Shown: positions 1 through 7,562, numbered from the stretch's first letter. The stretch: DNA of 10,755 nt from Gammaproteobacteria bacterium (GCA_018672815.1 JABHDX010000079.1:1-10755), one strand, 5' to 3'. Notes: generated by a model not told the origin, from the letters alone. A program made the numbers and translations.

Positions 1-499
1 AATGCTTGATATCTCCCACTATGGCGACTTTTATTTTTTTAAAATTATCTGTATGTCTTTGGATAGTTAAAAGATCTAGTAAGCCTTGTGTAGGATGTGA
101 AATAGATGATTCTCCTGCATTGATTAAGTGCGAATTTTCTCCAATGTTATTTTTTAGAGTCTCTAGAAATCCCTTTTTTTTATGTCGAATTACAAAATAG
201 CTCACACCCATTGCTTCAAGTGTCTTGATAGTATCAATGATCGTTTCACCTTTCGTTCTTGAAGAATGCTCTTCATCAATATTTAGAACATTACTCCCAA
301 GTTTTGTGGCAGCTATTTGAAAAGAACTTCGAGTTCTTGTGCTGGGCTCAAAAAAAATATTAGCCAGATCAACTCCTTGAAGAATTTGTTCTGAGGATGA
401 GGCATTATTTTTCTTGGATAGGAAGTATTCAGCTAACTCAAGAAGGTCACAAATCATCTCCTTTTCAAGATCTTTTAAATAAAGCAGATGTTTCAACAC
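1..499 (-). CDS. pyrB: Aspartate carbamoyltransferase catalytic chain, 3'-truncated by window edge
   Basis: This enzyme condenses carbamoyl phosphate with aspartate to give N-carbamoyl-aspartate, the first committed step of pyrimidine synthesis, in the cytoplasm. About 166 N-terminal residues are visible; the reading frame leaves the window at position 1. Visible family signatures are the carbamoyl-phosphate loop FFEPSTRTRSSF (S53-T54-R55-T56), SSRTKGET with the K83 that reaches into a neighbouring active site, IRH with R105, and HPTQ at 135-138. The fragment ends inside the start of the aspartate-binding domain (VAIVGDIKH). The chosen start is GTG at 499-497, which has AAGGA six bases upstream; TTG at 496-494 is the alternative, and either leaves an N-terminus matching bacterial homologues. 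Usually GDG precedes HPTQ, but here the corresponding residues are GES. It follows ruvX by 30 bases and is probably its co-transcribed last visible gene. There is no pyrR between them, unlike in Pseudomonas. Confidence 0.93.
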   Translation of the reverse strand, partial: MLKHLLYLKDLEKEMICDLLELAEYFLSKKNNASSSEQILQGVDLANIFFEPSTRTRSSFQIAATKLGSNVLNIDEEHSSRTKGETIIDTIKTLEAMGVSYFVIRHKKKGFLETLKNNIGENSHLINAGESSISHPTQGLLDLLTIQRHTDNFKKIKVAIVGDIKH

Positions 500-511
500 T
501 CCTGTTCCTTA
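500..511 (-). promoter_or_regulatory. Ribosome binding site of pyrB
   Basis: Read on the minus strand, AAGGA (510-506) is followed six bases later by GTG (499-497). A second purine run, AGGAG (503-499), overlaps that GTG and sits too close to the next codon, TTG. The spacing therefore favours GTG as the start. Confidence 0.5.
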
Positions 512-529
512 TAGAATTTATTATTTATT

Positions 530-970
530 TTACGATTCAATATCATTTAATTTTAACCATTGCTCTAAAATAATTTTTGCTGCAGTGCTATCGGTTTGCC
601 CCTTTTTGATTCTATTTTTTAGCACACCGGATTGTCTCTTATCTTTTAATTCTTGTTTAGCCATCTGAGTACTAAAACCTTCATTAATCAATATTGTTGG
701 AATTGTATATTTTTTTTCTAGAGCAGATGAGAATATTTTAATTTTTGTAATTAGTTTTTTTGTTTGTTTATTCTCTGAATCCGGAATACCAATAATTGCT
801 TTTTGTGGTTTAAAATCTGAGATGATTTCATCCAAATCATTCCATTTTGGTTGCCCATTAATCATTTTTATAGCAGGCATAGGTGTTGCTGTATTGGTAA
901 TCGTTTGTGCAATTGCAACACCAATCTTTTTTGTTCCAAAATCAAAACCTATGAAAACATTCACGCTCAT
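530..970 (-). CDS. ruvX: RuvX/YqgF family RNase H-fold nuclease (putative pre-16S rRNA or Holliday-junction nuclease)
   Basis: YqgF-family protein of 146 residues, close to the usual 135-150. The family has an RNase H-like fold and has been linked to 16S rRNA 5'-end maturation and to Holliday-junction resolution. Visible signatures are FIGFDFGTKKIGVAIA near the N-terminus with catalytic D10, AIIGIP (58-63) in place of the usual VGLP, and TDSTAAKIILEQWL near the C-terminus with D127. The central motif, normally DERLST, reads NEGFST (96-101). The acidic E97, S100 and T101 are therefore kept, while the first Asp is Asn and the Arg is Gly. No strong Shine-Dalgarno is seen; AAAGAAAG lies somewhat far upstream. 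It starts 24 bases after algH and is followed by pyrB, the standard gammaproteobacterial order. Family assignment is secure; retention of full activity is less certain. Confidence 0.92.
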   Translation of the reverse strand: MSVNVFIGFDFGTKKIGVAIAQTITNTATPMPAIKMINGQPKWNDLDEIISDFKPQKAIIGIPDSENKQTKKLITKIKIFSSALEKKYTIPTILINEGFSTQMAKQELKDKRQSGVLKNRIKKGQTDSTAAKIILEQWLKLNDIES

Positions 971-994
971 ATCATTTTTTACTTTCTTTATTTA

Positions 995-1564
995 TTAAGC
1001 ATGGCCAATCTCATTACTCATATTATTAATATTAATGCCAAGCCTCTGAATTGCATATTCCCATCGACTGTCATAGGGTGTATTAAATAAAATATTATCG
1101 TCTGAAGGAGCACATAGCCAAGAATTAGTTTTTAGCTCGTCCTCTAATTGTCCAGCACCCCAACCAGCATAACCCAATACCAAAAGTGAATCTTTTGGAC
1201 CGTTGCCAGAAGACATTTCTTCTAAGATATCTCTAGATGTGGTGATGTTAAATTGTTTATTGATTTTTGAGGTATGTTTATAGTGACCGTCCTTATGGAT
1301 AACAAAACCTCTTTCCGAACCCATAGGACCACCTTGCATAATAGGTACATTAGTAAAATGATTGACGCTATTGAGATCCAATTCATTAAATATTTCCTCA
1401 ATACTGTTTGTTGCAGGTCTATTGATGATTAAGCCAAGCGAACCCATTGCATTATTTTCACAAATTAGTGTGACTGTTTTATAAAAATTTGGATCATTCA
1501 AATTCGGTGAAGCGATCAGTAATTGTCCTGTTAAATTATCAATTATTGATTGATTATTTCTCAT
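995..1564 (-). CDS. algH: AlgH/YqgE family protein (UPF0301)
   Basis: Cytoplasmic UPF0301 protein of 189 residues, the usual length for the family. The name AlgH comes from Pseudomonas, where it was described as an alginate regulator; the biochemical role is not established. Family signatures are clear: GQLLIASPNLNDPNF (13-27), GLIINRP (44-50), QGGP (77-80), the most conserved block GYAGWGAGQLEDEL (131-144), and ILFNTPYDSRWEYAI (158-172). The ATG at 1564-1562 lies inside the last codons of gshB, so the two genes overlap by 11 bases. No Shine-Dalgarno sequence is visible, which fits translation coupled to gshB. Position between gshB and ruvX is the standard order in Gammaproteobacteria and supports the call. 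Confidence 0.95.
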   Translation of the reverse strand: MRNNQSIIDNLTGQLLIASPNLNDPNFYKTVTLICENNAMGSLGLIINRPATNSIEEIFNELDLNSVNHFTNVPIMQGGPMGSERGFVIHKDGHYKHTSKINKQFNITTSRDILEEMSSGNGPKDSLLVLGYAGWGAGQLEDELKTNSWLCAPSDDNILFNTPYDSRWEYAIQRLGININNMSNEIGHA

Positions 1565-2501
1565 TCAACACTTTTTCTAACTGGTCGAAGAGAATAGTTG
1601 AGACACTGTATTGATTGTATTTATCTATTTCTCTCATTCCTGTTGGGCTTGTAATATTAATTTCAGTTAGGAACTCTCCAATGACATCGATACCGGCAAA
1701 TAAAATTCCATTTTCAATCAGTGTCGATGCAATGGTATTGCATATTTCTTTATCTCTCTTATTTAAAGGACGAACTTCAGGTTTAGCACCCACCACTAAG
1801 TTTCCACGATTTTCCGTTTCAGAGGGTATTCTGGCAAGAAGAAAGTCGCAATGTTTCCCATTAATAATATGTATCCTCTTATCACCAGTTTTAATTTCTG
1901 GTATATAAGTTTGTGCCATGATGGTTTGTGTGAAGTCTGCAGTGACAGCCTCGAGTATAGAGCCTGTATTAAGATCATTTTTTTCAATAACAAAGATAGA
2001 TTTACCTCCCATTCCATCGAGAGGTTTGACAACGGTTTTATCTTGGTTTGAGATAAAACTTCTGAGCTCCTTTTCTGAAGAGCTGATCAAAGTCTTAGGA
2101 GTTAAGTTTGGAAAAAGGCTAATACTGACTTTTTCATTAAAATTTCTTAAAGCATCAGGACGATTAACGACCAATGTTCCACTAGAAGACGCTAAATCAA
2201 GTATGTAGGTGGTATATATGTATTCTTTATTAAATGGTGGATCTTTCCTCATTAGGATGATGTCAAAATAAGACAATTCTTTGGCTGTATCATCTTCAAG
2301 TGAGAACCATTCAATTGGATTATCTTTTACCTTTAATTTTTGTCCTGATCCAATGGCCTTACCATCAATAATTTTAAGATCTTTCTGCTCCAAATACGTT
2401 ATCTCATAAGATCTGGATTGTGCCTCCAACAAGAGATCCAGGGTCCCATCTTTTTCAGGAGTGATCCCGCTAATTGGATCCATAATTACTGCTAATTTCA
2501 T
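1554..2501 (-). CDS. gshB: Glutathione synthetase
   Basis: ATP-grasp ligase joining gamma-glutamylcysteine and glycine to make glutathione in the cytoplasm. At 315 residues it matches the E. coli enzyme in length. Signatures in order: VIMDPISGITPEKDGT at the N-terminus, MRKDPPF (84-90) followed by EYIYTTYILD, NRPDALRNFNEK (113-124), the ATP-grasp phosphate loop KPLDGMGGKSIF (159-170), GDKRI (206-210), RGNLVVGAK (232-240), and EINITSPTG (280-288), which carries metal and ATP ligands, then REID. The glycine-rich segment after RGNL is usually AAGGRGE but here is VVGAKPE, a modest departure. It lies 41 bases downstream of rsmE and overlaps algH by 11 bases. No strong ribosome binding site is visible; the start is set by alignment of the N-terminal MKLAVIMDP block. 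Confidence 0.97.
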   Translation of the reverse strand: MKLAVIMDPISGITPEKDGTLDLLLEAQSRSYEITYLEQKDLKIIDGKAIGSGQKLKVKDNPIEWFSLEDDTAKELSYFDIILMRKDPPFNKEYIYTTYILDLASSSGTLVVNRPDALRNFNEKVSISLFPNLTPKTLISSSEKELRSFISNQDKTVVKPLDGMGGKSIFVIEKNDLNTGSILEAVTADFTQTIMAQTYIPEIKTGDKRIHIINGKHCDFLLARIPSETENRGNLVVGAKPEVRPLNKRDKEICNTIASTLIENGILFAGIDVIGEFLTEINITSPTGMREIDKYNQYSVSTILFDQLEKVLNEK

Positions 2502-2542
2502 ATTGATATATTTTTTCTCAGATTAATACTAGTTATATTAAA

Positions 2543-3283
2543 CTAATTGGCCAGATCCCCATATAGATATTGCAAAATACTGATAATCATAATTGGTGCA
2601 GTTTCGGTTCTCAGAAGCCTAGGGCCTGTTCTTATTGTTCGATAACCAGTTTGTTGTGCCATATATTTCTCAGATTCAGTGAATCCACCCTCAGGTCCAA
2701 TAGCGACAGTGGCATTTTTGATTTGTTTAGTTTTAAGTTCTTCAGATCCTGTGGTATCAAGAAAGAGGGAGAGTTCAGTCTTATATAAGCTTAGTAATTC
2801 TTTATTCAGTTGAGCTGGTTTTTCTATTGATGGCAATTTAACTCGACCTGATTGTTCAGCTGCATTAACAATGACATTCTTCCAATGATCCATTTTTTTC
2901 GGAGTATTTCTACTATTGAGCTGCACTACAGAGTTATTTGTTACTATTGGTATGATTCTACTAACACCTAATTCCGTTGCTTTTTGGATTGCTAAATCCA
3001 TTCTTTGACTTCTTGACACGGATTGCAACAAAGTAATGTTTAGAGGTGATTCTGCAATGGGTTTGTGCTTTTTGATTAACTGAATTTCAACAGCCTTTCT
3101 TTTTTTAACGAGGATTTCTGCATCCCATTCAAAACCAGTGCCATCAAAAACTGATAGTTTATCACCTTCTTTAAATCGTAAAACCTTCGTTAAGTGATGA
3201 GCAGTATCACCTGATAAGATGATTTTTTTTAATCCTTTGGTTATTGGCTGACAATAAAACCTCTGTTTTCTCTTACTTCTCAT
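2543..3283 (-). CDS. rsmE: 16S rRNA (uracil-1498-N3)-methyltransferase
   Basis: SPOUT-class methyltransferase of 246 residues, normal for RsmE, using S-adenosylmethionine to methylate N3 of U1498 in 16S rRNA. The N-terminal PUA-like part begins with RFYCQPI and contains HHLTKVLRFKEGDKLSVFDGTG (29-50). The SPOUT domain shows KATELGV (101-107), AAEQSGR (141-147), IGPEGGFTESE (195-205), and the knot signature GPRLLRTETAPI (220-231), all diagnostic of RsmE. The ATG at 3283-3281 gives a conventional N-terminus. It is the first gene of the leftward group rsmE-gshB-algH-ruvX-pyrB, so the promoter should lie in the 92-base spacer shared with the rightward thiolase gene. Confidence 0.96.
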   Translation of the reverse strand: MRSKRKQRFYCQPITKGLKKIILSGDTAHHLTKVLRFKEGDKLSVFDGTGFEWDAEILVKKRKAVEIQLIKKHKPIAESPLNITLLQSVSRSQRMDLAIQKATELGVSRIIPIVTNNSVVQLNSRNTPKKMDHWKNVIVNAAEQSGRVKLPSIEKPAQLNKELLSLYKTELSLFLDTTGSEELKTKQIKNATVAIGPEGGFTESEKYMAQQTGYRTIRTGPRLLRTETAPIMIISILQYLYGDLAN

Positions 3284-3375
3284 TCCACTCTAATATTATA
3301 ATTGGGTATACTAATATTGATTAATTCATCTTTAGTTTCTATTCTAAACCATGCAACGTCAGGAGTGATAGAAAA
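3284..3375. promoter_or_regulatory. Divergent promoter region between rsmE and the fadI-like gene
   Basis: This 92-base AT-rich spacer separates two divergent transcription units, so it should hold promoters for both. Rightward, TATACT at 3307-3312 is a good -10 match, but no convincing -35 lies 16-18 bases before it. Leftward, TATAAT occupies 3300-3295 on the minus strand, very near the rsmE ATG, again with a weak -35. I see no FadR-like or PsrA-like palindrome. The region is certain; the individual promoter elements are guesses. Confidence 0.4.
3361..3375 (+). promoter_or_regulatory. Ribosome binding site of the fadI-like gene
   Basis: AGGAG at 3361-3365 stands ten bases before the ATG at 3376. 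It is the best Shine-Dalgarno sequence in the window and fixes this start. Confidence 0.7.
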
Positions 3376-4662
3376 ATGGGTTTTACTAAAAACATTGTAT
3401 TTGTGGAAGGCGCTAGAATACCTTTTTTAAGATCTGGAACTGCTTATGATGATCTTTCCACATATGAGTTAGGTCATTTGGCAATTAAAGGTATTTTAAC
3501 TCGTACTGGAATTAACCCCTCTGATATTGATGAAGTCATCATGGGAAATGTAGTAGCAAATGTAAAAACACATAATGTTGCAAGAGAATCAGCATTGTTA
3601 GCTGGTATTCCTGAGTCGGTTCCATGCTACACAGTAAGTCAGGCTTGTATTTCTGCTAATCGTGCTATTGCAGATGCAGTTGGTAATATTTTGTCAGGCC
3701 AAGCAGAAGTCATCATAGCAGGAGGGGTTGAAAGTGCTTCTGATGCTCCTATTGGTTATAAAAAAAGGATGAGAAAAAAATTAATTAAGGCACAAAAAAT
3801 AAAGTCTCCACTGCAAGGGTTAAAATTTTTATTCTCATTGAGGCCAACTGACTTTTTACCAGATCCACCCAGTATCTCAGAGTTTTTTACAAAAAGAAGT
3901 ATGGGAGATGATGGAGAAATCATCGCTTCAAAATATGGTGTGACCCGAGAAGAAACAGATGCTTTTGCTGCCCGTTCTCATCAACTGGCTGCTAAAGCAA
4001 ATAAAGAGGGCGCATTTAAAGATATTGTTGAAGTTTCACTACCACCCAAATTTATACCTATCAAAGAGGATAATGGAGTTAGGGGAGATACAACAGTTGA
4101 AGCTATCGCAAAGTTAAAGCCAGTTTTTGATAAAAAACACGGCACATTTACTGCTGCGAATTCTTCTTTTTTGACTGATGGAGCTGCTGCAACCTTGATT
4201 ATGACTGAAGAGAAAGCAATTGAACTTCAGTTGCAACCTAAATCAAGAATTGTTGATTTTGTCTTTACAGGGCAGAGCCTAGATGATGAATTGCTCTTAG
4301 GACCTGCTTATGCGATACCAAAGGTACTGGAAAAAACTGGATTGACTATAGATGAAATTGATTTTTTTGAATTACACGAGGCATTTTCTGGACAAGTTTT
4401 AGCAGTATTAAAAGCTCTAGAGTCAGAAGAATTTTCAAAACATAAGCTTGGTTTAAAAGAGAGTATAGGCAGTATTCCTATGGAGAAAATAAATACTGAA
4501 GGCGGCTCACTTTCCATAGGCCATCCTTTCGGAGCAACTGGCGCGCGCCTGCTTACAATGGCCTCTAATAAATTAATTAAGGAAAATGGTAAGTATGCTC
4601 TAATTGCTGCTTGTGCCGCAGGCGCTCATGGACATGCAATGATAATAGAAAAGTATGAATGA
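3376..4662 (+). CDS. fadI: Acetyl-CoA C-acyltransferase (3-ketoacyl-CoA thiolase), FadI type
   Basis: Thiolase that cleaves 3-ketoacyl-CoA with coenzyme A to acetyl-CoA and a shortened acyl-CoA, the last step of each beta-oxidation cycle. At 428 residues it is close to E. coli FadI (436) and longer than FadA-type thiolases. Catalytic features are the nucleophile C91 in VSQACISANRA, H334 in ELHEAFSGQ, H383 in GGSLSIGHPFGATGAR, and C413 in AACAAGAHGHA. The stretch 128-165 holds a basic, FadI/HADHB-like insertion (KKRMRKK, then SLRPTDFLPDPP). RMGD-like SMGDDGEIIASKYGVTREETD (175-195) is also typical. It overlaps the downstream fadJ-type gene by 8 bases, so the two are almost certainly co-translated and likely form an alpha/beta complex. 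FadI versus mitochondrial-type HADHB naming rests on similarity only. Confidence 0.93.
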   Translation: MGFTKNIVFVEGARIPFLRSGTAYDDLSTYELGHLAIKGILTRTGINPSDIDEVIMGNVVANVKTHNVARESALLAGIPESVPCYTVSQACISANRAIADAVGNILSGQAEVIIAGGVESASDAPIGYKKRMRKKLIKAQKIKSPLQGLKFLFSLRPTDFLPDPPSISEFFTKRSMGDDGEIIASKYGVTREETDAFAARSHQLAAKANKEGAFKDIVEVSLPPKFIPIKEDNGVRGDTTVEAIAKLKPVFDKKHGTFTAANSSFLTDGAAATLIMTEEKAIELQLQPKSRIVDFVFTGQSLDDELLLGPAYAIPKVLEKTGLTIDEIDFFELHEAFSGQVLAVLKALESEEFSKHKLGLKESIGSIPMEKINTEGGSLSIGHPFGATGARLLTMASNKLIKENGKYALIAACAAGAHGHAMIIEKYE

Positions 4663-6802
4663 AAAAATGGACTCAAAACAAAGTAAAAATGTGACGATAG
4701 AGATTAGGGATGCTGTAGCTGTTATTTGGCTTGATAAGTCCAATTCAGAACAAAATATTATGTCTTTTGACTTACTTAGTGATTTTGAAAAGACTTTTGT
4801 TGCTTTGGAAAATGATGATTCTATTGAGGGTATTGTATTAATCAGTAAGAAAAAGGATTTCATTGCTGGTTTTGATATCCATTCTTTTAAAGCAGAGAAG
4901 AAAGGAGACTTCATTCCTGTATTTCAGGAAGGCCATCAATTTCTTCAGTACATAGAAGATTTTCCTAAGCCTATTGTTTCAGCTGTTCATGGCGTTTGTT
5001 ATGGGCTCGGCTTAGAAATTACTTTAGCCTGTCAAGGAAGAATAGCTTCTGATGATAGGCGAACAAAATTTGGCTTACCTGAGGTTAAATTAGGTATTCT
5101 CCCAGCTGGCGGTGGAACCCAGAGGCTTCCAAAACTAATTGGTGCAAGTGGAGCATTAGATATGATGCTGACAGGTAAAGATACCTATGCGAAGAAGGCT
5201 TTAAAAATAGGTTTGGTTGATGAAGTTGTAAACCAAAATAAACTTTTAAATGCAGCTTGCTCAATGGCCAAAAAATTGAAGAATAATTCAGCAAAGAAAA
5301 TAAGGAAACAATCTTTGATGAATCGATTTCTGGATCATACATTCATTGGAAATAAATTAGTTTTTAATCAAGCTAGAAAAACTATTAACAAGATGACAAA
5401 AGGACATTATCCAGCACCCTTAGCTATCATTGATTGTGTTGAGGTAGGCCTAAAAAAAGGCATCCATGTAGGTTACCAAAGAGAGTCAGAATTATGTGAA
5501 GAGTTGATCATTGGTGATGTTAGTAAAGAATTAATGAATATCTTTTTTACATCTACTGAGAAAAAGAAAAACCCAATTACTGCAAAATTTTCCACTGTTC
5601 ATTCAATGGGCATTATGGGTGCAGGGTTCATGGGTGCTGGTATTGCAGAGATTTCTATCAAAAATGGGATGAATGTATTAATAACAGATGTAGCAGACAA
5701 AAACATCTCATATGCGAAAAAAGAAATTTGGAAGCGACTTGCAAAAAAAGTGAAGAGAAAAGCCATCACATCCCTACAAGCTAAAGAGATTATTCATCGC
5801 ATGAGAGGCAATGTTGCGATAGATGAATTTTCAAAAGTAGATTTAGTTATAGAAGCTGTTTTTGAAAATATGAGTTTAAAAAAAGAAATTATTGCAAATC
5901 TTGAGACTCATACTAATGAAGATACAATTATTGCATCAAATACATCATCTTTGTCTATTTCAGAGATGGCAGAATCTGCTAAGAGGCCTGAAAATATTAT
6001 AGGTATGCACTATTTTTCTCCCGTGCCACTGATGCCTTTATTAGAGATAATAAAAACCCCATATACTGCTGAGCATGTGGTTGCTGCAAGTTATGATCTT
6101 GGTGTTCGACAAGGCAAGACTTGTATTATTGTTAAAGACAGTCCTGGTTTTTATGTGAATAGGATTCTAGGGCCTTATATGAATGAGGCACTGAAGATGT
6201 TTGATGAAGGTGTAGACATAGAGTTAATAGATCGTGCAATAGAGAAAATAGGTTTTCCTATGGGGCCAATAACGCTTATGGATCAAGTAGGTTTAGATGT
6301 TTGTTCTGCTGTTATTAGCGAAGAGCGCCTTCTAGCAATGGATGAAAAAACTAGAAATGAGGTCTCTTTTACGGTTAAAAAAATTCATAATGAAGGAGGC
6401 TTGCTTGGTAAAAAAGGCGGTAAAGGTTTTTATATTTATGATAGCAAAACAGGTAAAAAAACCAGTGTTAATCACAGTATCGATGCATTGGTTGATAGGG
6501 AGAATCAAAACAGTATTTCATTTGGAAATGTTCAGAAACGATTGCTTTTCCCTCTATTAAATGAAGCTGTATTATCTCTATCAGAGGGCATTATCAGCAA
6601 TCCAAAAGATGGAGATATAGGAGCTATTTTTGGAATGGGTTTCCCACCTTTTAAAGGCGGTCCTTTTAGAATGCTGGATAAAAATCTTGACCTCATTTTG
6701 TCACAGATGGAAGAATTAGTTGATCAGTATGGTGAAAGATTTAAGCCTGTAGATTTCTTGAAAGAGCATCAAAAAACAACTAAACATTTTTATAAAAGCT
6801 AA
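4655..6802 (+). CDS. fadJ: Fatty-acid oxidation complex alpha subunit, FadJ type (enoyl-CoA hydratase / 3-hydroxyacyl-CoA dehydrogenase)
   Basis: Bifunctional protein catalysing hydration of trans-2-enoyl-CoA and NAD-dependent oxidation of the 3-hydroxyacyl-CoA. At 715 residues it equals E. coli FadJ in size. The N-terminal crotonase domain (about 10-200) keeps the oxyanion-hole segment around DFIAGFDIHSF (68-78) and both catalytic glutamates, E121 in GLGLE and E143 in GLPEVKLG. The dehydrogenase domain begins near 315 with the Rossmann loop GIMGAGFMGAGIA (319-331). It continues through VIEAVFE (398-404), NTSSLSISEMA (429-439), GMHYFSPVPLMPLLEI with catalytic H452, and DSPGFYVNRILGPYMNEA. A C-terminal dehydrogenase repeat contains GMGFPPFKGGPF (660-671). 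ATG at 4655 overlaps the thiolase stop; ATG at 4667 is an alternative start. No clear ribosome binding site is visible, consistent with coupling. Confidence 0.95.
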   Translation: MNEKMDSKQSKNVTIEIRDAVAVIWLDKSNSEQNIMSFDLLSDFEKTFVALENDDSIEGIVLISKKKDFIAGFDIHSFKAEKKGDFIPVFQEGHQFLQYIEDFPKPIVSAVHGVCYGLGLEITLACQGRIASDDRRTKFGLPEVKLGILPAGGGTQRLPKLIGASGALDMMLTGKDTYAKKALKIGLVDEVVNQNKLLNAACSMAKKLKNNSAKKIRKQSLMNRFLDHTFIGNKLVFNQARKTINKMTKGHYPAPLAIIDCVEVGLKKGIHVGYQRESELCEELIIGDVSKELMNIFFTSTEKKKNPITAKFSTVHSMGIMGAGFMGAGIAEISIKNGMNVLITDVADKNISYAKKEIWKRLAKKVKRKAITSLQAKEIIHRMRGNVAIDEFSKVDLVIEAVFENMSLKKEIIANLETHTNEDTIIASNTSSLSISEMAESAKRPENIIGMHYFSPVPLMPLLEIIKTPYTAEHVVAASYDLGVRQGKTCIIVKDSPGFYVNRILGPYMNEALKMFDEGVDIELIDRAIEKIGFPMGPITLMDQVGLDVCSAVISEERLLAMDEKTRNEVSFTVKKIHNEGGLLGKKGGKGFYIYDSKTGKKTSVNHSIDALVDRENQNSISFGNVQKRLLFPLLNEAVLSLSEGIISNPKDGDIGAIFGMGFPPFKGGPFRMLDKNLDLILSQMEELVDQYGERFKPVDFLKEHQKTTKHFYKS

Positions 6803-7546
6803 ATGGCCTCGCTTATGAAGCATCAAAATATTTTTGGAAGAATTGCTTATACATCAAAAAAACCTGACCTGATGAATCAATCTAGGGGACATGAAACCTT
6901 TCATATAACTAAGCATAATGATGGCAAAGTCATCTTAAGAGCTCATTGTGAAATCGAAGAACCAGAACCAACTGTCATGCGAGATGTAATTTTATCTCAA
7001 GATAAGAATAATAAACCTACAGACTGTTTTATTCGATTGACTGTTGGCGATGAATTTATGGGTTCAGGTTGGTTCCGATTTGATTTAGATGAAACAGGCG
7101 ATGGGATTATAGAGTGTGAATCTTTTGGTCCATCCATAGATCGTATTTCACAAAAAGAAAAAACCAATGGATCATTCCATGCATTTGGAACTCACCCAAT
7201 AGTGGGCGATGGTTTTAATTGTAAATCCATTGATATCAGCAATGGGCCAGTGATAGAAACAATGAGATGCTTTATGCCTTCACTGGATCATCGGGGAGCT
7301 ACACCTCCATTAATTTCAGAGCTGACTATAGGTTGCCAATATCATGGTATAGAGGAGATTTTAGTTCAAGCAGGACAATTTAATTGTCATCACTTCAGTT
7401 ATATTGATGAGATTGGGTTTAATGATGGTGTTAAGCACCCACCTTATGATATTTGGCTTACAGAAGATGATTTCATTATTGTTCAAGCTTCAGTAACTGG
7501 CTATATGCAAACCTGGTATGAATTAGTTGAATTGAGTTATGACTAA
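6803..7546 (+). CDS. Uncharacterised soluble protein coupled to fadIJ
   Basis: I do not recognise this 247-residue protein with confidence. It has no signal peptide and no membrane segment, so it is probably cytoplasmic. The sequence looks beta-rich, with alternating polar and hydrophobic strands and conserved-looking turns: FIRLTVGDEFMGSGWFRFDL (76-95), FGTHPIVGDGFNC (128-140), VQAGQFNCHHFSY (188-200), and HPPYDIWLTEDDFIIVQASV (212-231). The last two blocks recall the pattern V-x-A-G-x-F followed by YxxW-x-T-x-D-x-hydrophobic seen in DUF3108-like beta-barrel proteins. That resemblance is an impression, not a match. The ATG at 6803 directly follows the fadJ TAA at 6800-6802 with no gap, so it is very probably translated with fadJ; ATG at 6815 is a second possible start. 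Context suggests a link to acyl-CoA or lipid metabolism, but this is inference. Confidence 0.85.
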   Translation: MASLMKHQNIFGRIAYTSKKPDLMNQSRGHETFHITKHNDGKVILRAHCEIEEPEPTVMRDVILSQDKNNKPTDCFIRLTVGDEFMGSGWFRFDLDETGDGIIECESFGPSIDRISQKEKTNGSFHAFGTHPIVGDGFNCKSIDISNGPVIETMRCFMPSLDHRGATPPLISELTIGCQYHGIEEILVQAGQFNCHHFSYIDEIGFNDGVKHPPYDIWLTEDDFIIVQASVTGYMQTWYELVELSYD

Positions 7547-7562
7547 AACTCTATAGCTCAAT
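7531..7562 (+). terminator. Candidate hairpin at the convergent gene junction
   Basis: ATTGAGTTAT (7531-7540) can pair with ATAGCTCAAT (7553-7562) across a 12-base loop, forming ten pairs including one U-G wobble in the rightward transcript. It spans the stop codons of two converging genes, where a terminator is expected. It is not followed by a clean run of T (ATTTATTAATT follows), so intrinsic termination is unproven. The leftward transcript would have an A-C mismatch in the stem and no U-tract. Confidence 0.3.

Noticed and set aside
851..1090. Plus-strand open frame opposite ruvX and algH
   Set aside because: It is antisense to two well-supported genes, has no recognisable motif, and its cysteine-rich composition looks like a reverse-strand shadow.
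1796..2208. Several open frames on both strands inside gshB
   Set aside because: All overlap the strongly supported gshB frame and show no family signature.
3284..3375. FadR- or PsrA-type operator in front of the fadI-like gene
   Set aside because: I looked for an AACTGGTCNGACC-like or CAAAC...GTTTG-like palindrome and found none in the spacer.
4308..4914. Minus-strand open frames opposite fadI and fadJ
   Set aside because: Serine/phenylalanine-rich shadows of the coding strands, without start signals or motifs.
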